DNA of 5,570 bases, from NCBI GenBank assembly GCA_046290215.1, contig JBKAGC010000241.1, positions 1 through 5,570 on the forward strand, in the 5' to 3' direction. Below, piece by piece: positions 1-5,570 of this stretch. The position numbers and the translations under genes are program-made. The notes under the pieces are model-generated. The model saw only the letters and a program-made list of their open reading frames with translations. It ran no database searches and had not been told where the DNA came from. The stretch comes from JAHRVQ01 sp046290215 (lineage in GTDB: Bacteria > Pseudomonadota > Gammaproteobacteria > Pseudomonadales > Azotimanducaceae). Within the stretch, counting starts at the first letter, position 1. Each line of letters begins with the position of its first letter.

Positions 1-265
1 GAGAGCCGAGTTTCACCTGCAAATTCAGGTCCATAGGTAACGCGGCAAACGCTTGCTTTTCATCAGCGAGTCGCTGTGCCCGATTCGATTGCCCATGAGC
101 CAGGTACGCGGCCTCTAGACCAAGAGTGTCATATTTATTCTCGGCAATATTTTCTTTGTCGGTTGCAGTGTCTCGCGCTCGCTCGGCAGCCGCTATCGCC
201 AGGGCAAGGTCAGAATCTAGTTTATTCAGGATTGCGTCGACAACAGTTTGTTTTTCCAGGGGCAT
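1..265 (-). CDS. GreA/GreB-like protein, N-terminal part (runs off left edge)
   Basis: The minus strand is open from an ATG at 263-265 to the left edge, giving 88 codons of an incomplete protein. The ATG is preceded by GGGTGAG (272-278) with 6 bases of spacing, and an in-frame stop lies about 27 bases upstream, so the start is well supported. The visible protein is hydrophilic and probably helical. It begins MPLEKQTVVDAILNKL, has an alanine-rich segment around residues 18-34, and then the block ENKYDTLGLEAAYLAHGQ at residues 42-59. From memory, that block is characteristic of small gammaproteobacterial proteins annotated as GreA/GreB-family, which carry a GreA/GreB C-terminal domain after such a helical N-terminus. 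That domain would lie outside the window, so a role at RNA polymerase is inferred from family resemblance only. It lies 118 bases downstream of the propeller gene on the same strand and may have its own promoter. Confidence 0.7.
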   Translation of the reverse strand, partial: MPLEKQTVVDAILNKLDSDLALAIAAAERARDTATDKENIAENKYDTLGLEAAYLAHGQSNRAQRLADEKQAFAALPMDLNLQVKLGS

Positions 266-319
266 GTTGCACTCACCCGGTTTGCAGATGATCTAAAGAG
301 GCGACAATACCTCATTGAA

Positions 320-365
320 GGGCCGATGCAACGCAGAGCGTACCTGAAGGTTGCACACAGGGCCC
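320..365. other. Long interrupted hairpin in the spacer before the GreA-like gene
   Basis: Within the 118-base spacer 266-383, GGGCC (320-324) can pair with GGCCC (361-365). Inside it, TGCAAC (327-332) can pair with GTTGCA (350-355), giving 11 pairs with a small asymmetric internal loop and a 17-base apical loop. On the minus strand the structure would form after the propeller gene's stop and before the GreA-like start. No T-run follows it, so it is not a classical intrinsic terminator. It could be a 3'-end stabiliser or leader structure, or chance pairing. A weak promoter-like pair (TTGCAT, then TATTGT after 16 bases) falls in the same spacer on the minus strand, too poor to annotate separately. 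Confidence 0.3.
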
Positions 366-383
366 CCACTTTCTACCTGGAGT

Positions 384-1253
384 CTATTGCTGACCCTTAA
401 GTTCTTCTATGATCCTGGCGTCGACCCAATAGATGTCGACGTTCTCATTTTCCTCGTCCATACCCCGTTGAAACAGCATGTACTTGCCATCGGGCGTGAC
501 AGTAGCAAAGGCATCCCAGCGGGGTGAGTTAACCGCTTCACCCATATTTGTTGCTGGTCCCCAGGAGCCATCTTGCTGGCGAAAGCTGATATAAAGATCA
601 GACTCACCAAAGCCACCTTCCCGCTCACTATCCCAGATCAAGTAACTTTCATCCGGTGCAATATAAGGATGCGCCGTCCACTTACCAGAATTCACAACCT
701 CACCCATGGGTACTGGCGCTTGTCTGTCACCGTCAATGACTCTAGAGATTCGGATAACGTCCGTTAAATAGTCATCAAACACATAGGTGCCTGATGCTGA
801 CGGTGACAATCGCATAATGCCAAAGTCTTTGTTATCGAAAAGTGGCCCGATCGACTGAAGTTCAGACCAACCGTCAGCGACGCGATCTCGATAGCCTTTT
901 GCCATATGCATGCGAGTACCATCTTCACTGAAAACCAGTTCACCGCGGCGCGGCAACTCAATATATTTGCGCCAGATATTATCTGTTTGCCTAAAGCCGA
1001 TAATCACACCCCGTCTTTCGCCTTCCGGCCTGGTGGTGTAATAGAACTCCTCCATGCCCGGCGAAAAAACACCCTCAAGCTCCCAGGCATCGGTGGATAT
1101 GATGCCTGGTGCGAAAGGCTCGGCCACCATACCAGGTGGGGTTTGCCCCATAAGAGGACCTTCTAGTTCCGGATAGCTTCTCTCGGCGAAGCTTAAATTA
1201 GCTGTCGCACAAAACAACAATAATAATGCTTGAGCTTGAACGCGTACTCTCAT
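384..1253 (-). CDS. Secreted PD40/TolB-like beta-propeller protein
   Basis: Read from ATG 1251-1253 this is a 289-residue exported protein. Residues 1-23 form a clear signal peptide: a basic start (MRVRVQ), a hydrophobic core (ALLLLFCATA) and a cleavage site after SFA. The Cys in the core lacks a lipobox, so a soluble periplasmic or secreted form is likelier than a lipoprotein. The mature part has blade-like repeats of the PD40 (WD40-like, TolB-type) kind: around residues 61-73 (GVFSPGMEEFYYT), 106-118, 195-224 (HPYIAPDESYLIWDS, then SDLYISF) and 247-285 (TPDGKYMLFQRG, then DIYWVDARIIEEL). Propellers of this class generally bind proteins or ligands; I see no catalytic motif and do not assign a substrate. 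The frame stays open to an ATG at 1385, with another ATG at 1286. I chose 1253 because it places the signal peptide at the N-terminus, although its ribosome site is weak. A start at 1286 (GGGAG about 12 bases upstream) is a real alternative. The esterase gene is divergent to it. Confidence 0.85.
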   Translation of the reverse strand: MRVRVQAQALLLLFCATANLSFAERSYPELEGPLMGQTPPGMVAEPFAPGIISTDAWELEGVFSPGMEEFYYTTRPEGERRGVIIGFRQTDNIWRKYIELPRRGELVFSEDGTRMHMAKGYRDRVADGWSELQSIGPLFDNKDFGIMRLSPSASGTYVFDDYLTDVIRISRVIDGDRQAPVPMGEVVNSGKWTAHPYIAPDESYLIWDSEREGGFGESDLYISFRQQDGSWGPATNMGEAVNSPRWDAFATVTPDGKYMLFQRGMDEENENVDIYWVDARIIEELKGQQ

Positions 1254-1385
1254 CGTGAATCTACTTGTCTTTCTAGAGTTGCGCATGGTGCGTCGAATCT
1301 CCCAGCGAGGCAATTCATGCGAGCCGTAACGAGCGCTATGTGCGCCGAAGCGCAGCGAGCATAAAACACGCCTCGTCGCGGTCAT
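1254..1385 (-). other. Open-frame extension upstream of the propeller gene; leader or alternative N-terminus
   Basis: The propeller reading frame continues upstream for 44 codons, with further ATGs at 1284-1286 and 1383-1385. The extra residues are Arg- and Ser-rich, with no hydrophobic stretch, and would bury the signal peptide inside the protein. The DNA contains the echoing units GCTCGCTGCGCTTCGGCGC and GCTCGTTACGGCTCGC (minus strand), a composition typical of non-coding spacer DNA. ATG 1385 has AGG directly abutting it, too close to act as a ribosome site. I therefore read this as 5' untranslated or promoter DNA that happens to stay open. A somewhat longer signal peptide starting at 1286 cannot be excluded. 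Confidence 0.5.
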
Positions 1386-1494
1386 CCTGACTTAGAGCAT
1401 TACGCGTTGCTCTGACCCGTTCACTCCAGACAACGATTGATTTTAATTTGCTTGCTCTGCAACAATGCCTGACTGCTAATCGCGAGAGCTACCA
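1386..1494. promoter_or_regulatory. Divergent control region between propeller and esterase genes
   Basis: This spacer, together with 1254-1385, must hold the promoters for two genes transcribed away from each other. I find no convincing -35/-10 pair; TTGATT at 1437-1442 is a possible -35 for the esterase but lacks a good -10. An imperfect palindrome with 6-bp arms, AGAGCA (1394-1399) and TGCTCT (1408-1413), surrounds ACGCGT. An 8-bp direct repeat TTGCTCTG occurs at 1407-1414 and 1452-1459, 45 bases apart. These could be operator half-sites or chance. The esterase has a modest ribosome site GAGAG at 1484-1488, six bases before its ATG. Confidence 0.4.
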
Positions 1495-3072
1495 ATGAAA
1501 ACTAATGCATTACTGTTGCGCCAGCTAGTCTTGTTACTGATCGGTGCGAGCTTGTTTATACCCCACCTCGTTGCCAACGCAGCCCCCGTACTGGTTGAAA
1601 TCGACCAGGGCAAGCTGGTTGGCAACCAGATTGATAATGTCGCCTCATTCAAAGGCATACCTTACGCCACACCACCTGTGGGGGAACGCCGCTGGAAGGC
1701 ACCAGAACCAGCCGCCGGTTGGACTGGCACCAGGCTTGCCACACAATTTAGTCCGGAGTGTATGCAGCCGCCCTACCCCGAGGGATCAATGTTCACCCGC
1801 CCCTCTGCCTCGACCAGTGAAGACTGTTTGTACCTCAATGTGTGGACTGCAAATCTATCTGGTGAGCCAGCCCCGGTCATGGTCTGGATTCATGGCGGCG
1901 GCCTCACGCGCGGCGGCGGTGGCACCAACATTTATGATGGCACTAACCTGGCGAAAAAAGGTGTGGTGCTAATCACGATCAATTATAGACTCGGACCGTT
2001 TGGGTACTATGCCCACCCTGCGCTGACCGCAGAGTCAGAAAACAACAGCTCCGGTAATTACGGCACCTTAGACCAAATCGCAGCATTGCAGTGGGTAAAA
2101 GACAATGTCAAAAAGTTTGGCGGCGACCCTAACAATGTCACCGTGTTTGGAGAGTCAGCAGGTTCCTGGAGCGTCAATCACGTGGCCGCTAGTCCACTAG
2201 CGAAGGGGCTATTGCACAAGGGTATTGGCCAAAGTGGCGCGAAGTTCGGTCCAATGCCGTTGCTCAACAAAGAGGCGAACAATGTTGCCAGCGCGGAGTC
2301 ATTAGGCATTGAATTCTCCGAGCATCTAGGCGCCAAGAGCCTAGATGCAATGCGAAGTATGACCGCAGCGGAAATCATCGCTGGTTTTAGCACTTTTCAA
2401 CGCCAGGGATTCTCCCAACCCAACGTGGACGGCTATGTATTCCCCGATCACATCGCGAATATTTATCGTGACGGCAAGCAGAACAACATTGCGTTGATCC
2501 TCGGTTCAAATGCCGATGAGGGCACCAACCTTATGCCACCAGCGCGAGATAAAGCCGCAGCCCTCCAGACTTTTAAGTCCTTCGCCGGAGCTGCAACCGA
2601 GGAGCTACTTGAGGTCTATGACTTCGAAGAAAATTACCAGGCCGCAACCTACTCAGTATTTAGAGACTTTGCCTTCACCTGGAACATGAAAGAGTGGGCA
2701 ACCGCCGCAAGCCAGCAAAACAAAAATGTCTGGCTCTACTATTTCACCTTCGTGCCACCCGCCCCCTTAGAAGGTCGGTTAGGTGCTTATCATGCCGCAG
2801 AGATCCGCTATGCGTTTAACAATCAGGACGTCACCTTCGATGGCAAGCCCGCAACGATGGCTGAGCAGCAGCTTGGCGCGGACATGTCGAACTATTGGGT
2901 AAACTTCGCTAAAAACGGCGTGCCTAGCGCTCCCGGGGCGCCAAAATGGCCGACGTACACAGAAGCCGAGCGCCAGTATCTGGAGATCGGTTCAGAAATT
3001 AAGGTTGGTGATCACCTGCTCGCCACTGAACTTGAGGTGATTGATCGGATTCTCGCAGGCGCCTGGGATTAA
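1495..3072 (+). CDS. Secreted type-B carboxylesterase/lipase
   Basis: A 525-residue alpha/beta-hydrolase of the type-B carboxylesterase family (PF00135 type), of normal length for the family. Residues 1-29 form a signal peptide (MKTNALLLRQLVLLLIGASL, likely cleaved near ANA/AP), so it should act in the periplasm or outside. Family hallmarks are all present: SFKGIPYATPPVGERRW at 51-67; SEDCLYLNVW at 108-117; the oxyanion-hole HGGG at 133-136; and the nucleophile elbow FGESAG at 218-223 with Ser221. The other triad members are Glu342 (NADEGT) and His433 (AYHAAE). Cys90 and Cys111 match the conserved family disulfide, consistent with export. The family hydrolyses carboxylic esters, with known members acting on lipids, drugs and phthalate- or xenobiotic-type esters; the substrate cannot be read from this sequence. 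The gene stands alone on the plus strand, divergent from the propeller gene and convergent with gap. The triad is intact, so I expect an active enzyme. Confidence 0.95.
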   Translation: MKTNALLLRQLVLLLIGASLFIPHLVANAAPVLVEIDQGKLVGNQIDNVASFKGIPYATPPVGERRWKAPEPAAGWTGTRLATQFSPECMQPPYPEGSMFTRPSASTSEDCLYLNVWTANLSGEPAPVMVWIHGGGLTRGGGGTNIYDGTNLAKKGVVLITINYRLGPFGYYAHPALTAESENNSSGNYGTLDQIAALQWVKDNVKKFGGDPNNVTVFGESAGSWSVNHVAASPLAKGLLHKGIGQSGAKFGPMPLLNKEANNVASAESLGIEFSEHLGAKSLDAMRSMTAAEIIAGFSTFQRQGFSQPNVDGYVFPDHIANIYRDGKQNNIALILGSNADEGTNLMPPARDKAAALQTFKSFAGAATEELLEVYDFEENYQAATYSVFRDFAFTWNMKEWATAASQQNKNVWLYYFTFVPPAPLEGRLGAYHAAEIRYAFNNQDVTFDGKPATMAEQQLGADMSNYWVNFAKNGVPSAPGAPKWPTYTEAERQYLEIGSEIKVGDHLLATELEVIDRILAGAWD

Positions 3073-3114
3073 GCATCGTTAGATGCAAGATGCCGGTACA
3101 TTGCCACTGTAAAT

Positions 3115-3159
3115 AGCGCCAGGGTGACTTGCTGATTTTATGCAGCAAGTCCTGGCGCT
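3115..3159. terminator. Bidirectional hairpin between convergent esterase and gap genes
   Basis: The left arm AGCGCCAGG-GTG-ACTTGCTG (3115-3134) pairs with CAGCAAGT-CCTGGCGCT (3143-3159). This gives 17 uninterrupted-complement pairs with one 3-base bulge (GTG) and an 8-base loop. It starts 43 bases after the esterase stop and lies 19 bases beyond the gap stop, the expected place for a shared terminator. The T-run is short on both strands: TTTCTCC follows on the plus strand and ATTTAC on the minus strand. Termination may therefore be partial or helped by the strong stem. A small hairpin, GCATC (3073-3077) with GATGC (3082-3086), lies immediately after the esterase stop. Confidence 0.75.
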
Positions 3160-3177
3160 TTCTCCAGCGCGGATCTT

Positions 3178-4194
3178 TTACAGCCCATCAAGGTCCGCGA
3201 GCAGCTGGATCAACTCTTCCACCCTGCTACTGTAACCCCACTCGTTGTCGTACCAACTCACCACCTTCGCGAGTCTGCCATCGATTACCTGGGTGAGTTC
3301 AGCATCAAAAATGCTTGAATGCGAATCGCCAACAATATCACTGGAGACAATAGGGTCCGTGCAGTAAGCAAGAATCCCCTTGAGAGAATTCTGCGAAGCC
3401 TGCTCCATGGCTGCATTGACGGCTTCGACAGAAGCGTCACGTTCAAGTTCTACCGTCAGATCTACAAGACTGCCATCCGCAACAGGTACTCGCATGGCAA
3501 CGCCATCCAACTTACCAGCAAGTTCTGGCATGACTTTACCAATGGCGCGGGCAGCACCCGTGGAAGTCGGCACAATATTGGTCGCCGCGTTTCGTGAGCG
3601 CCGCATATCGCCACCATGGGGCGCATCGATCAGTCGCTGATCGGAAGTATAAGCGTGAACCGTGGTAAGCAACCCACGCTTGATGCCGAAATTTTCGTGG
3701 AGCACTTTTGCCAGAGGCGCAGCGCAATTAGTGGTGCAACTGGCGTTAGACACAATTCTGGAATCTCGTTGAATGACGTGATCATTTACACCCAGGACCA
3801 CCGTCGCCGGCAATTCATCTTTCGTCGGTACCGTGACGATAACCCGTTTCGCGCCAGCCTCGAGATGCTGGTTTAGTTGTTCCGTGGTTCGAAATGCCCC
3901 GCTGGCGTCCACGACATAATCCACGTCCATTTCTCCCCAGGGCAACTGCGCTGGGTCTTTGATGCTTAGAACCTCAAACGGATCACCGCCCACTTCCATG
4001 GTCGTCCCGTTAAGTTTCACATCACCTTGCCAGGTACCGTGAATGCTATCGTACTTGAATGCATAAGCCAGCTCTTCAGGGCCAGCCAGATCATTAATAG
4101 CAATGACATCATAATGCTTTCGCAGCTTGGCAATACGCAACACGGTGCGGCCAATACGGCCAAATCCGTTAATGGCGATTCGTGGTGTTCTCAT
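3178..4194 (-). CDS. gap: Glyceraldehyde-3-phosphate dehydrogenase, class I
   Basis: This enzyme interconverts glyceraldehyde 3-phosphate and 1,3-bisphosphoglycerate with NAD(P) and phosphate in cytoplasmic glycolysis and gluconeogenesis. From ATG 4192-4194 it has 338 residues, the usual length. It shows the Rossmann motif INGFGRIGR (8-16), Asp35 in AINDL (the position that normally favours NAD), the active-site SNASCTTNC (149-157) with Cys153, and the catalytic-base HAYTSDQ with His180. It also has TSTGAA (210-215), MRVPV (234-238) and the C-terminal WYDNEWGYSSR (314-324). The TSTGAA and HAYTSDQ versions fit GAPDH better than erythrose-4-phosphate dehydrogenase. The cofactor loop reads DAPH (190-193), mixing features of NAD- and NADP-type enzymes, so NAD is favoured but not certain. 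A GTG immediately upstream (4195-4197) is also in frame; ATG is preferred because GAGAGG then has 5-base spacing. It follows the glycosyltransferase gene by 116 bases on the same strand. Confidence 0.97.
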   Translation of the reverse strand: MRTPRIAINGFGRIGRTVLRIAKLRKHYDVIAINDLAGPEELAYAFKYDSIHGTWQGDVKLNGTTMEVGGDPFEVLSIKDPAQLPWGEMDVDYVVDASGAFRTTEQLNQHLEAGAKRVIVTVPTKDELPATVVLGVNDHVIQRDSRIVSNASCTTNCAAPLAKVLHENFGIKRGLLTTVHAYTSDQRLIDAPHGGDMRRSRNAATNIVPTSTGAARAIGKVMPELAGKLDGVAMRVPVADGSLVDLTVELERDASVEAVNAAMEQASQNSLKGILAYCTDPIVSSDIVGDSHSSIFDAELTQVIDGRLAKVVSWYDNEWGYSSRVEELIQLLADLDGL

Positions 4195-4199
4195 CACAA

Positions 4200-4205
4200 C
4201 CTCTC
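4200..4205 (-). promoter_or_regulatory. Ribosome binding site of gap
   Basis: GAGAGG on the minus strand lies five bases before ATG 4194 and only two bases before the in-frame GTG 4197. The spacing decides in favour of the ATG. Confidence 0.7.
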
Positions 4206-4265
4206 AGATACCTCGAATGGTTTCGCTAGCCTGTCTAAAAGTGGTGGCAGAGTAAAGTGGTAATT

Positions 4266-4283
4266 GGACCGGGCACCTGGTCC
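4266..4283. repeat. Small palindrome in the gap leader region
   Basis: GGACC (4266-4270) and GGTCC (4279-4283) are exact inverted repeats around GGGCACCT. They form a short GC-rich hairpin directly beside the tandem repeat. On the minus strand the hairpin would lie between the glycosyltransferase and gap. No T-run follows, so a terminator role is weak. The combination of an imperfect palindrome with an adjacent GGGGACAG motif resembles REP-type intergenic elements; that link is inference. Confidence 0.45.
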
Positions 4284-4312
4284 TGTCCCCAACGATTCTG
4301 TCCCCAACGATT
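4283..4312. repeat. Tandem 15-bp direct repeat, two perfect copies
   Basis: CTGTCCCCAACGATT occurs twice back to back, at 4283-4297 and 4298-4312. On the minus strand each copy reads AATCGTTGGGGACAG. The copy on the right includes two bases of the glycosyltransferase stop codon (TAA, 4311-4313), so the repeat begins exactly at the gene's end. Motifs of the GGGGACAG kind are, to my recollection, common beside REP-associated tyrosine transposases and in intergenic repeats of gammaproteobacteria. No transposase is present here. Confidence 0.85.
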
Positions 4313-5474
4313 AAGGGCGGAACATTTGAATCGCACTGATGACAAAACTGTGTAACACGGTTTGTGCACCGATTATCACCATGGTTACAGCAGGAATGGT
4401 TTGGCGCATGGCCGTTCTTGGGTCAAGTTCAGAGAAGTTAACCTCACGCCACACCATCAGCGCACTACCCGTCCAGGCCAGGCCAAGTAGAATCAGCAAC
4501 AAGCCAAATACCAGACCACGTTCCAGGGTAAAGACGCCTAACAACCAGTTGGGGCGGTGATGATTGGGGAAGTTACCGAAGCCAATCCCGATCAGTTGGA
4601 CAATGGTAGAGAAGAAAATCATCTGTAACCCCACCACGGTTAAAGCGGCGGAGTATAATAGCGTTTGAATATCCAATATCGCCGCGCCAATATTTATGGG
4701 CGTTAGCACCAGGATGAAGGAGAAAACCAGGCCAACGACAAAGGCCAATAAACCGGGATAGAAAAACATCCACTTCGGACTAAAAATCAACAAGAAACGC
4801 AGATGCCGCCAGCCATCGCGCCAGGTATTCAGGTGCGGCGCTCTGTCGCGGCCATCGGGATGCAGAACAGTTGGCACCTCGCTCATGGTCAAATTCGCTA
4901 GCGATGCCTTAACCACCATTTCTGAAGCAAACTCCATCCCAGTGCTGCGGAGCCCAAGTTTTCTAATGGATGCGCGATGAAAACCCCGCAAGCCGCAATG
5001 AAAATCACCGATTCGGCTTTCGCCTTTGTTAGAGAAAAACAATCGTCCAATAAAACTTAACACCGGATTACCCAGGTAGCGATGCAACAGCGGCATCGCG
5101 CCTGGCTTAATACCGCCCTTAAAGCGGTTACCCATTACCAACTGGGTACCGCGGCGAAGTTCTGTGACGAACGGTTCTAAGGCCGAGAAATCGTAACTAT
5201 CATCGGCATCACCCATAATCACATAGGTGCCTTTGGCATAGGCAATACCTGCTCGCAGCGCTGAGCCATAACCTCGCTCAGGCACTTCAACCACGAGCGC
5301 TCCGGTGGCTTCCGCCACCTCAACTGAACCGTCAGTTGAGCCATTGTCAGCAATTATCACTTCCCCACAGATCCCCGCCGATTCGAGATAGCGCTGGGCC
5401 TTTGCAATGCATATCGGCAGTGTCTTTGCTTCGTTTAAACAAGGCATGACAATAGAAAGCTCGATTTCAGACAT
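4311..5474 (-). CDS. Membrane-anchored family 2 glycosyltransferase (polyprenyl-phosphate sugar transferase type)
   Basis: A 387-residue protein with an N-terminal GT-A catalytic domain (about 1-230) and a C-terminal membrane part. Catalytic-domain signs are LSIVMPCLNEAKTL (6-19), IIADNGSTDGS (40-50), ERGYGSALRAGI (66-77) and the metal/nucleotide-sugar site GDADDSYDF (88-96). GNRFKGGI (115-122), DFHCGLRGF (157-165) and EFASEMVVKA (181-190) complete the fold as seen in DPM1/GtrB-like enzymes. About four membrane helices follow, near 236-258, 271-297, 319-342 and 358-384. Such proteins move a sugar from a nucleotide donor to a polyprenyl phosphate at the inner membrane, supplying envelope glycan or lipid modification; the exact sugar is not readable. 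DPM1-like enzymes with four C-terminal helices are known in archaea, whereas bacterial GtrB/ArnC types usually have two. I chose ATG 5474 over an upstream in-frame TTG (5492) because AGGAAG sits correctly before the ATG. The start overlaps the upstream gene's stop. Confidence 0.92.
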   Translation of the reverse strand: MSEIELSIVMPCLNEAKTLPICIAKAQRYLESAGICGEVIIADNGSTDGSVEVAEATGALVVEVPERGYGSALRAGIAYAKGTYVIMGDADDSYDFSALEPFVTELRRGTQLVMGNRFKGGIKPGAMPLLHRYLGNPVLSFIGRLFFSNKGESRIGDFHCGLRGFHRASIRKLGLRSTGMEFASEMVVKASLANLTMSEVPTVLHPDGRDRAPHLNTWRDGWRHLRFLLIFSPKWMFFYPGLLAFVVGLVFSFILVLTPINIGAAILDIQTLLYSAALTVVGLQMIFFSTIVQLIGIGFGNFPNHHRPNWLLGVFTLERGLVFGLLLILLGLAWTGSALMVWREVNFSELDPRTAMRQTIPAVTMVIIGAQTVLHSFVISAIQMFRP

Positions 5475-5570
5475 CTGGCTTCCTAAACACAAACAGGTTA
5501 TTTAAGCCAAGCTGAAAGCGCGACACGTGGTTGGTGGTGAACCCCGCTGCCTCAAAAACGGGGATGGTAT
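5467..5570 (-). CDS. C-terminal end of upstream gene (possible methyltransferase), runs off right edge
   Basis: The minus strand is open from the right edge to TGA at 5467-5469, giving 33 C-terminal residues that include VFEAAGFTTNHVSRFQLG and then LNNLFVFRKPDV. The stop overlaps the glycosyltransferase start by 8 bases (ATGTCTGA), an arrangement typical of co-translated operon genes and good evidence that the frame is real. The pattern of an 'EAAGF' helix end followed by an aromatic-rich strand ending in FVFRKP resembles the last strands of class I SAM-dependent methyltransferases. Such enzymes are often encoded beside envelope glycosyltransferases. With so little sequence this is a suggestion only, and another sugar- or lipid-modifying protein is equally possible. 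The start and most of the gene lie outside the window. Confidence 0.6.
   Translation of the reverse strand, partial: TIPVFEAAGFTTNHVSRFQLGLNNLFVFRKPDV
5479..5484 (-). promoter_or_regulatory. Ribosome binding site of the glycosyltransferase
   Basis: AGGAAG on the minus strand (AGGA six bases from ATG 5474) is a strong Shine-Dalgarno site. It lies inside the end of the upstream gene and rules against the in-frame TTG at 5490-5492 as the start. Confidence 0.8.

Noticed and set aside
76..291. A 71-codon plus-strand open frame near the left edge
   Set aside because: It is antisense to the GreA-like fragment, has no convincing ribosome site, and gives a low-complexity, unfamiliar protein; the minus-strand frame carries a recognisable conserved block.
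1200..1230. Possible lipoprotein signal (Cys in LLLLFCATA) in the propeller protein
   Set aside because: The residues before the Cys (LLF) do not form a lipobox; the SFA cleavage site a few residues later fits signal peptidase I better.
1544..1972. A 142-codon plus-strand frame inside the esterase gene
   Set aside because: It is an out-of-frame overlap with the esterase, whose own frame carries every family motif; its translation has no recognisable features.
3319..3876. Several overlapping plus-strand open frames within the gap gene
   Set aside because: They are antisense frames produced by the codon pattern of a highly conserved gene, with no ribosome sites or recognisable domains.
3178..4194. 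Erythrose-4-phosphate dehydrogenase (Epd) instead of GAPDH
   Set aside because: The HAYTSDQ and TSTGAA motifs match GAPDH; Epd typically has HSAMHDQ and PVDTKLA at these places.
4195..4310. A sigma-70 promoter for gap in its leader
   Set aside because: I found no -35/-10 pair with acceptable spacing and sequence; a promoter may exist but cannot be supported by eye.
5490..5492. TTG as the start of the glycosyltransferase
   Set aside because: It would add six residues with no ribosome site, while ATG 5474 has AGGAAG at good spacing and begins just before the first catalytic strand.

Overview
This 5,570-base window reads as ordinary chromosomal DNA from a free-living proteobacterium, most likely a marine or aquatic gammaproteobacterium. 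The assignment rests on mixed base composition near 50% GC, recognisable Shine-Dalgarno sites, a class I GAPDH, a periplasmic PD40-type propeller protein and an N-terminal fragment resembling the GreA/GreB-like proteins of gammaproteobacteria. It is inferred from protein flavour; there is no rRNA or other taxonomic marker here. I see no tRNA, rRNA, CRISPR array, phage gene or intact insertion sequence.

Layout from left to right. (1) Positions 1-265, minus strand: the N-terminal 88 codons of a GreA/GreB-like protein that continues beyond the left edge. (2) Positions 384-1253, minus: a secreted beta-propeller (PD40/TolB-like) protein with a signal peptide, whose frame stays open upstream to 1385. 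(3) Positions 1386-1494: a short divergent control region. (4) Positions 1495-3072, plus: a secreted type-B carboxylesterase with a complete catalytic triad. (5) Positions 3115-3159: a strong hairpin between convergent genes, probably a shared terminator. (6) Positions 3178-4194, minus: glyceraldehyde-3-phosphate dehydrogenase. (7) Positions 4266-4312: a small palindrome and a tandem 15-bp repeat in the 116-bp spacer. (8) Positions 4311-5474, minus: a membrane-anchored family 2 glycosyltransferase of the polyprenyl-phosphate sugar transferase type. (9) Positions 5467-5570, minus: the C-terminal end of an upstream gene, possibly a methyltransferase, whose stop codon overlaps the glycosyltransferase start.

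Functional reading. The right end looks like the tail of an envelope-glycosylation operon (upstream gene plus glycosyltransferase, translationally coupled). The gap gene of central glycolysis/gluconeogenesis follows on the same strand but is separated by a repeat-bearing spacer with its own ribosome site, so it may be transcribed independently. The divergently arranged esterase and propeller protein both carry export signals and may share a control region; that they work together is only an inference from position. Start codons were reassigned on ribosome-site and signal-peptide grounds for three genes (ATG 1253, ATG 4194, ATG 5474). No feature here is convincing evidence of a previously undescribed system; the most unusual non-coding signal is the repeat cluster at 4266-4312.
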